In this document: positions 40,001 through 52,000 of the stretch, in pieces | Numbering within the stretch: the stretch's first letter is position 1 | Layout of the letters: every line of letters starts with the position of its first letter | Origin: Leptasterias polaris | Lineage: Eukaryota > Echinodermata > Asteroidea > Forcipulatida > Asteriidae | Direction: 5' to 3' | Assembly: GCA_037783415.1 (NCBI GenBank) | Contig: JAZGTN010000236.1 | Coordinates: forward strand, 744,001 to 808,000 | Length of the DNA: 64,000 nt | Program-made: the position numbers and the translations under genes | The notes under the pieces: model-generated | What the model was told of the DNA's origin: nothing | The model's database searches: none | The model's input: only the letters and a program-made list of their open reading frames with translations

Positions 40001-43000
40001 GAAAGCACTGGAAACTAACAATAAAATAAATATAAATGATGTGAAATTATCTTACTCTTCCAGGAAAAAAATAAACAATGTTTGAAAACAGTGGAAACAT
40101 AAAATAGGTTTATTTTCTTGTTACTCCGATGACTTATTTCATGTGTATTTTGGGTATCTTTAACTGCAGATACTGGTCGTCAACAATTACCAATATTGTT
40201 TGTGTGCTTTGAGAAAATGGTAAAATCTCAAACCGTGATATTTTTTTTTCTATTTTTTTTCAGGCTGTGAGATTCCTTCATGAGACCGGTGTTCTTCTTC
40301 ACTACAACGATCCAGTCAGTCAGCTCAAAGACATGTACTTTGTGGATCCAGAATGGCTGTGTAAAGTGATGGCCCTCATTGTGACTGTCAGAGAGATCAA
40401 TCCGTATATCAACTCTCATGGGGTAACTTTGAAGCTCTTAATCTCCGACCCTTCCAAAACCTCCAAAAGCATCTTGAAGATGTCTGATTGTGGAGGATCT
40501 AGGGATGCAGGCCCAGATAACAAGTGGCTATCACTAGGCCAAACACACCAGTCCATGGTGTGGGCTTACACATGCCAACTAACAGGGTACTTTACACAAT
40601 GGAACAATGTAACCAAGGTTTTCTTTGTTCTAGTGCTGCCCCACAGAGGAATTCTTCAGTAAAGGGAATTGTAGAAAAGCAGTGGAAGAACCCTGTAACT
40701 GCAAGAAGTAAGGGTACATGATGAAGTGACATGAAAGTGGAGCATTGAGGTCACCTGTGGGCAAGTGGGCCTCGGGAGTAAGGGTTAACAAATCTGAAAT
40801 CAAAATATGGAATTCTTTTAGAAATTAAAAATGCTGAGCCACACCAATCTAATAATGTTAATAAAAGTATAAAGATATCAAATAACAAACAACAAGGGAA
40901 ACTGAGTGGGTAAATTTTAAATGATTTTGGGTTGAACAAAGAAAAATTGACTAGAGCAGGATTTGAACCAACAACCTCCGGATTGACGTGCTGGCGCTTT
41001 ACCAACTGAGCTATCTATAGCCCTATGTTGGCGGTCTCTCACTATAAAGACTAAGTTCCATTATGTGAAAATAAAATAAAGGCTTAAGAACATTATTTTT
41101 ATGAGACACCTTTGTCACAAAATATTTTTGGTTACAGACTGGTTTTGTTACAGTCAGTGAATTTTACAAAAGAAACTTGTTTCTGGTGAGGTTTGCCAAA
41201 AAACACCCAGCTGTCCCAACAAATCAACCGATGTGATCTCACAACTAGAGGCAGTCTTTAAGCTACAGATTGGAATGGGTTTTTTCTGTTTTCTTTAATG
41301 CATCAGGTTATTAGAATCAGCGACATCAACGTTTTGTTCTCAAGAACGGAAGACCTACCAATGAATCTAATACCACAGTATCTGAAGCTACTAGAGAAGT
41401 AAGTCATCAATACAGTGTACCAGTTATTTACTCCATCCATGCGTTCCATTATTTCATAGGTTATGTTCTTTACCTAAGTGTCGCAAATATTGTTGCTTAG
41501 CTGAAAATGGTGAATACCAGCCAATTGCAATTTGAAAAAAAAAAATTTGTTTCAATTAATTTATAATTCAATTTTAATCACCAAACAGAAAGTCCAGAAC
41601 TGAAACTATTTGGTTTACAATGATAAAAATTACACCTCAAATATCATTTCATTGGCAATTAAACTATTGACATTACTATGTTATGTGTATCTTTATTTTC
41701 AGTTGTTATTTCTTGTATTTGTGAAAAAAATTCAAAACAACTTTGTTGGTGTGAATAATTTCAGATTTGAGGTAGCGCTTCCTGTCAATGAGAAAGAGCT
41801 GATGATTCCTTGTAAGATGCCACGTCAGAAACCAAATATCATTCTGCCTTCTTCCAACAAACAAGGTCAGTCTTAATGGCCGGTATTTGTCTCAAGTTAA
41901 CGTTTCTTCTTCTGTCGAGTTGTTGCTCATATGGCAGGGTAGCCATTTGTCAGCCATGTTTTAAGGCTTGTTCAATGTGAAGCAGATATCTGTGATTTTG
42001 ACATTGCTTCTGTACTTGGTTTCTTGTCATTCATTTCCCTAGATTTGCCTTGAATCTAGTTTTGAAGTAAACACTTCTGGGTCCTATTTTATAAAGCTGT
42101 TAAACACAAAAATGCTTAGCACAGAACCAAAACCTTGCTTAGCAGGGTCTGGTTACCAGCCAAAATACAATGTAATGTTTGCGACCGGTACCCTGCTATT
42201 TTTTGCTTAGCAGTACAAGATAAGCACTATTTTTTTACTTAGTAGCTTTATGGAATTTGTTGAGTCGCATTTGAATTTTCTCATACATTTATGGGGATAG
42301 CAAGACACTCAGAAAAGTTCTCTTTTGCAATAATATATAAACAAATTGTTTTTGGTAATCAGGGCAGTTCACTGCCGACAAGTTGAGTGTAAACATGTAA
42401 AACAAAACAATTTTTCCTTGTGTGACAAGGCCTTAAATACTGTTCAATAACTTGAAGAATTGTTTATCCGTGTAGATATGTTACATCGTTTCTATGAGAT
42501 GCCATACGTCCCGATTGGGTTGTGGTCACGTCTTATATTGAGACTTCTGGTCTTCTCTACGCAAATGCTCCGCACAGTAAGTTCCCTTCAATGTATCAAG
42601 TCCCTCTCCAGATTATCTTAAACTCTTAATGCAAGTCTCGCGTGCATTAATGTCGCATCGGTGCAAACATGTTGTATCTAGATTTTGCAACAACGTTGTA
42701 TTTGCACGAAAATGCTCCGTGCAAAAACGTATCTCAGCGCATACTTGTTGCGTGTGTACTTTGGGGCTATTTTGAGCGAGATACAGTACTTGAAATACAA
42801 CATTTTTATGTTGTATCTCGATTTTGCAACAACAATATTTCTTGCATGAAAATGCTCCGTGCAAAAACATTGTATCTCGGCGCATACTTGTTTCGTGTGT
42901 ACATCGGGGCTATTTTAAGTGAGATGCAACATTATGACATTTCAAACTCGCAAGTAACGCTGTTTTAGGAGATACAACTTTGTTGCACTGGTACAAGGTT

Positions 43001-46000
43001 AAAACAATTTTGGAATTTTTGTTCTCCATGTACATTGCTTTAACGTCTGAAGGAATCAGAATCCAAACTTGAATGCTCAAATATGTGCAAGATTTTCACA
43101 TTCTACTTGTAACTCTTTACTTATTAAAAATTGTTTTGGTGTAAATAATATTGGTAGAAGACTGTTCTTCTCTGTTACTTCGGGGAGGGGAGGGGGGAAG
43201 TTATTACAGGGGAAAAATTACACCACACATTAATCCACAGCAAAGTTTTTGAAATTGTTCTTGACAAATTGGGGAATTGTAAACCATTTATGTCTACTTG
43301 ATTTGTTAAAGTCCCACTACTTCATATGTTCATCTTGGCTGGTTAAGCAGTTTCTGGACACTCTTCTATCTACCATCAGTAGTATTGTCAACGCATCCCT
43401 CAAATCTGGAGTAGTTCCATCTTGTCTTAAATCTGCAGTTATCACACCGTTGCTGAAGAAACCAAGTTTGGATCCCAATACTCTAAAGAACTTCCGCCCT
43501 GTCAGCAACCTGACCTATGTATCCAAAGTACTTGAACGAGTTGTCGCCAGACAGCTGACTAACTACATGAGTGATCACCATCTTCATGAGCCCATGCAGT
43601 CTGCATATAAGCGCTTTCATAGCACCGAAACAGCACTCCTTCGGGTTCATAACGACATCATGTGGACCATGGAAAAGCAAGGTATCACCATTTTAGTTCT
43701 GCTTGACCTCAGTGCCGCTTTTGACACGATCGACCACAATGTGTTACTAGCTCGGATGGAAGAACTGCTGGGAGTGCAGGATGTTCCACTGAAGTGGTTC
43801 ACATCATACCTGTCTGGAAGAACGCAACGTCTCCATATCAACAACCAGTTCTCGCAACCTCGTGAGCTGCTGTCTGGTGTTCCACAAGGTTCAGTCCTTG
43901 GCCCCCTGTTGTTTTTGATATATACTCTTCCTCTTGGACAGATCATTCGTAAACATGGTTTGGAACTACACATGTACGCAGATGACACTCAGATTTACAC
44001 ATCTATCTGCCCTGTCAAGTCTTCTGAGGTCCTTCAAAATGTGTCAAAAGTCGAAGACTGCATAACTGAGGTACAGGCCTGGATGTCAACTAATTTTCTC
44101 AAACTCAACGCTGACAAGACCGAGGTAATAGCGATCGGTTTTAGAGCACAACTCGCCAAGCTTAATCTTCAATCAGTTAAAGTTGCAGGAGTTGATGTCT
44201 TAGTTGAAACCAAGCCAGTCAGAAATCTTGGAGTCATGTTTGACCCTGCAATGACCATGTCCGCGCAAGTTTCAAGCATCATCAAGACTGCCAATTTCTA
44301 TCTCACTAACATCGGCAGGGCCCGCAGACTACTGACTGTCGACGCAACCAAGCTTGCAGTACATACTTTGGTCACTTCAAGACTCGACTACTGCAACAGT
44401 CTCCTGATTGGAGTCAGCCAAAAACTCAAAGGGAGGCTAAATAACGTGCAACGAACAGCTGCCAGACTCATCACAAAGAAGCACAAGTTCGATTCTATCA
44501 CCCTGGAACTCATCAAACTACACTGGCTCCCAATCCCACAAAGGATCAACTTTAAGGTCATCGTTCTCATGTTCAAGGCCTTACATCAACAAGCCCCTCA
44601 TTACATCATGGACATTCTGCAAGTTGGTACTGAACGGAGACTCCTTCGGTCAAACAGCTCACGTTCACCATACTTTGTAGTACCAAGAACAAGTCACATC
44701 ACTTTTGCCGATAGAGCCTTCTCGGTATATGGACCCAAACTCTGGAATAAACTTCCCAATCACATCAGGGATACAACATCAATCAACACATTTAAGGCAC
44801 TTCTGAAAGCCCATTTGTTTCAGGAGGCCTACCACCAATGACTTTTTATTTCTTCTGTGCCTCAGCGCCTTTGAGCAAACTTTTGATATAGGCGCTTTAC
44901 AAATAACGTTTGATTGATTGATTGATTGATATGAGCACATTAGGGCGCTTTCAATGGCGAGTTTCCTTGCATGATCATAATCTCAGTTTTATCTTATTTT
45001 GACTGACTGTTGTTGTCTCGTATGAATGGCCTAATAGATAGTAATAACAAAGTTTTTTTACTTGTTTAAAAACTCCCCACACAGTAATAAATACTGTGAT
45101 TTGACACTTCATCCATGTTGCCTCAAACCCCCCCCCCCCCGGCAACTTTATTCATCTTCTCCTGTTTTACTAGCTTTCCCAGTCTTCATTTTTCTTTATA
45201 CAAAGCTCATCAGGTGCTTATGTTCTTCTTCTATTTCGAGTGGTGTCCTCAGTCAATGATGTCACGGCTGAGTTGTCCCCAGATCTCCCTGTCCCTCATG
45301 CATGTAGATATTTCTCCAGCTGTCACAAATCCAGTGTCCCTTCTGAGCAGATCAACATAGGTCAGGTGACCTCGACCTCTTTGAGCTTGACTCCCAGAGG
45401 ACAAGCTTGCTGGCTGGAAGCTCAGGTTGGCGATAGCAGTGCCCTGCAAACTTCATTCTTCTTGCGCAGATTTTGGCACTAAGCTTGGGGAACCCGAGAT
45501 AGAGATCTGTGTTTGATATGTGTACTTCCCTCCCGACACCGAGCACCTGGCGTAGCATTCTGGTGTAGCAACCATCAAGTTGTTAACATTTGTTGGATGC
45601 CAACAATCCCCATTGTTGTAGGACTAATCTCACAGCCATGCCGTTTAAAAAAACACTGTTGAAAATGTTTTCAAATAAAAAAGCAGTTGAGAAAACTGTG
45701 CCCATGATTTGTTTTTGTTTATGTTTGTTGCAGCCATCGTCTGTTGCTTCCAGTGACGAGGATGCTTCCAAAGTGACTAAGTACTGGAGGGAAGGAATTT
45801 ACGTCTGCTGGACAAAGGTGAGTCGAAAGTTCTATACCATCCCCAGACTAATTAAATGACAATTCAAATGAAAGTGTCCTAAGGTTGATTGCTCTATGTT
45901 CCGACACTCCTATGTTCCGACAACTTTGATTTTAACTAGTTTTTATATAGCGCTTTTTCTACAGGTGTCTCAAAGCACTTAGTATTACTTTTTCCAGGTT

Positions 46001-49000
46001 TTTTAAGTCTTTGAATTATGAGACCATTTATGTAGCACCTTGTAAGGGTTTACAAGGTGCTGCGTTACAATCAGCAGCCACTGCCAGACACACCGGGGCG
46101 AACCCGTTCTCTTCGCAATAAGTGTAACCAGGTTCTTTAACTTGCATTACACAACTCACAGGACTTTTATCCCATCAGAAGGACGGAGCAATAATGGTTC
46201 AGTCTTCCTTAAGGACACAAGTGTCAAGACCGGGACTCGAACCCACACTCTGCTGATCCAAAACACCAGAAATGGAGTCCAGTGTGCTTGACTCTTCGAC
46301 CACAACACACCAATAAACGATGTTACGATAACCCCTTGTGATCTACATACATTAGTAGGGTTGTGCGTGTAACCATCTTAAATAGAAGAAAATTAAAAAA
46401 GCTTATGAAGAGTGAAATTGCAAGCTATTTGGCCCTACTGCTTGTCAGTGATGCTTAACTTGAGCCTGATATTACCTTACATCTGCTGTAGTAGCTAAAT
46501 AGAGGTAACATTCTTCCTGAAGGACCACAATGCTTTGTGCTTTTTTTTCATGTTAGCCTCGATCTGAGAACGACTCTGCAAGGGTAGAAAGAGCAGGCCC
46601 ATAAACAATTTACAATTGATGTATCTTTATTTTAGGAAGCGTTCTTCTATGTTGAACCCTTAAAGAAAGGGCTGGATGGTCTGAAAATCACTGTGCCCCA
46701 ATCCAAGGATGGAAATAGGTAATGTAGTTTAATTCATTCAGTTTTGGCAAGCTGTGATGTAGAGTGAGCCTATGTAATGACGATTTTTGTATGTCGGTCT
46801 GTTTGTTTGTCGGTCTGTCTGGCCGTCTACTTTCAATATGAATGTTGAAGGTTTAGCATGAAGCCTCAACTTTTAAGTGTTGAGTTGTTTTATAGAATCT
46901 AAAGAAATTTAATGAACCAATTTTAGAGTAAATGTTGACTTACAGCATTGCAGCAGGCATACAGATATTGCACACATAAATGAAACTCATGATTGTTTCA
47001 CCGGTTCCAGATGAGTGAGTTAAAATAATGAGAAACATTGAATGGCCATAACTGCTTATTGCAATGATGTATCGACTCAAAACTTATAACAAATTTTGCC
47101 ACTGACATGCAGAAATGTTTAAAAGTATAAGACTTGTAAATATGACATCGGTTCCAGTTGAACTGGCCAAAACAATAACAACTTTGATTGGCTTACCTGT
47201 CTTAACTCCTTTGATTGGCTTACCTGTCTTAACTCCTTTGATTGGCTTACCTGTCTTAACTCCTTTTTGCTACAATATGTGGACTTGCAACTGATATGAA
47301 ATTTTGCCTCTGACTAGATTCTACTCAAAACAGTTTTGTTTTCCCTGACTCTTACTAGGCTACTGGGTCTTCTGTGTGACCATGTCGATGATCTGATTGA
47401 AGAGTGGTTCCCAGGCCTGACGGAGATTGACCCATTACTAGGCAAGACGCTGGTACAGCGCATGGTACCCTGCGTCCTTTGTGAAGGTATTATACATAGA
47501 TCATCATAATTCTGGTTCTTCTCAGAACCGTTCACATCAGTCTGATCCATTAAGCTCTGCTCTTCAATGCATTGACCAATCACAACAGTAGATCAAAATC
47601 GGATTATTTCCTTATAAAAAGGTTAATTTTGAAGAACTCTTATTGTTTTCTGATTTACAATTACATTTGTCAAATGAGTTTTAGGAACAATTTATCAATT
47701 ATATTCTTATAACAATGTTGTTATTTACTGTTGTCAAAAGGCAAGCCAAATTTTTGGTAAATCTTTGGGTTTTTTTAAATGTTTTTTAAAAATGTTTTTG
47801 CTGTCACCAGAGAACAGCGTACACCAGTTCAATCTGAATGAGTTGATTGAGAGGTCAGAGGTCAGTGATCGCATTGTCTGCCCTAACCATGAGGACATGT
47901 TGGTGCCCCTTAAGTTACTGGTAAGAAACTAGTTTGGTTAAGGGTACATTTTTGCATCTGAAAGACCTTCACAAGCTTCTGCATATCAACCCCAAGATCA
48001 CCAAGGACTGGTATTCTTGTGCCACATATTTTAGCAGAAATTGTGTCTGGTTTTGTGACGTCCTTTCTGTAACTATGCAAGAGTTTGTTCCTAGCCATTA
48101 CTTATTACATGTTTCTGGTAATGAAACCAAGGATGCCTCATAATTGAGCTTAATCACTGTAGCTCGCAAGCCTGAGGAAACCTGTAAACAAGGGTGGTGG
48201 CTATGTGAACCAGAAACACAAGGGTTAACCCCTACTCTTCCACAATTAATGTTCTGGGTTCCATTAACATGTGCTACCAATCCTAGTACATTGAACCTAC
48301 GGCTTAATGTCCCATCGGAAGGACAAAGCAATTATTGTAAAGTGTCTTGCTTATTCACACCCACACACTCTAGCTTTGCTGAGATGCAGAACAAACAGCC
48401 GTTCCAACAGCTTTATTCCACGTACTGCATCTCTTTGGAACTCCTTGCCTGGTGCATGTTTCCCTCATCCTACAATCTAGACTGTTTTAAAGAGCAATAT
48501 CAATTCCTACCTTTTAGCTCCCCGGAGTTATTTTCATCTTGAATGTTTTCTTCTTATAACCCCCTTAGGGGCCGTTCACAATTTAGCCTTGTGTGGGGCA
48601 CTCTTGCACAATGTTTTGTTTTTTAATTTGACATTATATAATCTTGTGGTTTACAGGCTCCTGACGTGATGCTATCTGACCTGGAGGACAGATTCCACAT
48701 TGATCCCAAACAACTTGTGTTCAAGCCAAGGTACTACATTAAGATAACGTGTCATGGATGAATAAGTTATTGGGTATTCAAGGTCTATCTGAATTGAACG
48801 TGGGTTCAAATCACAGGCTGAGCAATCAAACTATTCTATGCAGTTCTTATAGTATACAAATATTAGATTTATTTGAGTGCATTGCTGCAGAATGTAACCA
48901 CAAAGTGAAATTTTCAGATTTCCAGATTTCACCTCGTGGATATATTCTGTAACAATGCACGAACAAAATGCATTCAATTTAGATTTATATAACTCACATT

Positions 49001-52000
49001 TTTTAAAGGACGAAGCAATTATTGTGAAGTGTCTTGCACAATCAGAATATATCCCCCCAAAAATCAACACAAAATGCCACCAAGTTTGATGAAAGTGTGA
49101 TGCTCAAAAATTCCTTTTAAGATATAGTGGACAAATGACAGTTTTACTGTTTGGTTTTGGTAAATCTGTCTGTTTACATCCAAACCAAACAGTGCACTCC
49201 TATGGTGTTCGCCATATCTCAAATAGGCTAGTGAAATCTTGAAGGATGGAAGTGAATACACTCAGCCAAATAAGATGTATCTTCAAGATGTACACTCAAG
49301 TCCTATGGCCAGTCACAAGGTGTTGAATTTGTTTCTCAAGATCGTTGAGGAAAAGTAAGACTGGATGATAGCAGATATCATCCTTAACCTTCAACTCAGT
49401 TAGTAATTGTCTTTATTTATGTTTTGTACTCAGTTCTTCTGACATGCTTGGAGATGGAAGTTTTGGGTCCGTGTACAAGGCTAGGTACAGAGATCAGGTA
49501 AACAAGAAACAAATCCTAGGGGGTAATAAAGGTAAAGAAGGTAATAAAGGAGAGGCAAAGAGGTTTTAAACGTCTGTATACTACCGGCGAGGTCATGGCT
49601 GTGCGATAACGGACCGAGACGCCTTTATCACATGGCCAGGACTCTGCAAGGTTTTAAACGTCTGTATACTACCGGCGAGGTCATGGCTGTGCGATAACGG
49701 ACCGAGACGCCTTTATTACATGGCCAAGGACTCTGCAAGGTTTTAAACGTCTGTATACTACCGGCGAGGTCATGGCTGTGCGATAACGGACCGAGACGCC
49801 TTTATTACATGGCCAGGACTCTGCAAGGTTTTAAACGTCTGTATACTACCGGCGAGGTCATGGCTGTGCGATAACGGACCGAGACGCCTTTATTACATGG
49901 CCAGGACTCTGCAAGGTTTTAAATGTCTGTATACTACCGGCGAGGTCATGGCTGTGCGATAACGGACCGAGACGCCTTTATTAAATGGCCAGGACTCTGA
50001 AAGGTTTTAAACAGATGTTTAAGATTGAGTCACCTCTCCTTTATTCCTGTTCATAATTACCTTTCCATTGAAAATATCAAAAAACCCTTAAAAGTTGCGA
50101 CCTACCAACTTAAATTGGGCTGTACAACTTGCCCAATCCACAAAATCATCCGATATCACCCTCTTTTGACTAAATGTTCTCAAGCCATGTTTAACACACT
50201 CCTCATCGTGTTTATATCACATGCCAAATCATCTGCCAAATCCACAAAAACTCTGCCCACTTTTCATGACCCTAAAGAACTTGCGGACAGGTTTGCAATT
50301 TTCTTTGATGACAAAATTCGCAAACTGCATAGTAAAATTGATAGTGTCCAGCCTGCACCGCTCTCTGTTACGATACATGATCACTGTACTTCACTGTTCA
50401 CTGAATTTCGCCCTGTTTCCCCAGAGGAGGTGCTGAAAATGATTAAATCGTCTCCTGTCACTTCTTGCAAGTTGGACCCATTACCATCGTCTGTTTTTAA
50501 GGATTGTGTTCCTGTATTGCTTCCTGTTTTAACGAAAGTGATTAATCTTTCGCTTTCCTCCGGACTTTTTCCTGATCATTTGAAGGAAGCATGTGTACTT
50601 CCTCTTTTAAAGAAGCCGAACTTAGATCCCGAAAGCCTTGCCAGCTACCGCCCAATTTCTAACCTGAGATATATTCCTAAATTAATTGAAAGAATTGCTG
50701 TGGATCAACTTCAAGCTCATTTATGTGATAACAATCTTTATGCAAAAATGCAGTCTGCTTATAGACCATTTCACAGTACCGAGACTGCTCTCCTCAGCGT
50801 GCAAAATGACATCCTGCTCGCGCTAGATAATCACCAAGAAGCAGTCTTGGTACTCCTGGATTTCTCCTCCGCCTTTGACACTCTTGTCCATACTCATCTT
50901 TGCAAGCGTCTTTCTTCTCGTTATGGGTTACGTCACACAGTTTTGAAATGGATCGCTTCGTATTTGGAGAACCGTAATCAATCAGTACTCATTGATAGTG
51001 TGAAATCTGATTGTCATTGCCTGTGGTGCGGTGTGCCACAAGGTTCTGCAGCCGGACCCCTATTATTTATATTGTTTAGTGCACCGCTGCAAGATATCAT
51101 AGCTGCTCATGGAATAAAGAGTATTGTTTATGCAGATGATACACAGCTTTATGGGTTGTTCTAAAACCCCCTCGACCCCCACGACCCACGACCCCTCGAC
51201 CCCTCGACGTCCGCCCCGTTATCGAAACGTGTCCCAATTCCAATTCATAACACATCGCTTTACGGCCGAGTAAGAATTAAGTTCCCGATTTAGAATTCAC
51301 AGCGTGTGATCCAAAGAGCTAGCTGGTCTGGCGACGCGACTTCCTTCCGGCGACCTGCTGATGACCAACAGACCATGATATGATATGATATGATAGTTCA
51401 CTTTATTTCCATAATCAAGATTTAGTATTAGGCAAAATAGCCATACAACATTGCAAATTAAATATTTGTAGTAAATGACAATTAGAATTAAATTAATTAA
51501 AACTAATAATTAAGTTATGTAAAAATACATAACATCAAAATTACTATAATATGCCAACAGAAGACATTCACAATGGAGGGGGCTCAATTAAAGCAATGCT
51601 TGTTGTGAATGAGCTCCCTTTTATAAAGAAAACATGTAAATTCTTTAGATAAAAGTACAAGTTGTATATCACGTTAATTAAATTAATACAAGAACGAACA
51701 TATGGAGAACAACATCAGGGACACCGCAACACCACGCGCACCGGCCTGCCACTGCCATACACGCCGCGCTCAATACACAAAATTTGTATCGAACGCAGCG
51801 TGCACCGCAGCAACAAGCCACACAGCGCATCAGAACGTTGTACTCCATATCACAAAACACAAACTAAACAAACAATGGGTTGGACAACAAAAGGTAGTAC
51901 AATAACAGAACATGTAAGGCATTGTTGATAAAGAAGCAAGATGCAATAGTAAACCAATATTTAGCAAACAATTTATGTATGTTTATATATATTTAGGATG

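Noticed and set aside
40921..41045. Functional tRNA gene
   Set aside because: A and B boxes are good, but the acceptor and anticodon stems do not pair and several similar copies occur in introns with SINE bodies, so it is a tRNA-derived repeat.
43483..43988. Minus-strand ORFs of 65 and 113 codons
   Set aside because: Antisense shadows of the LINE reverse transcriptase frame.
48144..48542. 132-codon plus-strand ORF
   Set aside because: It crosses a SINE-A body and a LINE fragment; the LINE similarity is in another frame.
51662..51928. Overlapping ORFs of 60-88 codons on both strands
   Set aside because: They lie in the 3' UTR of the inner LINE fragment; no conserved motifs.
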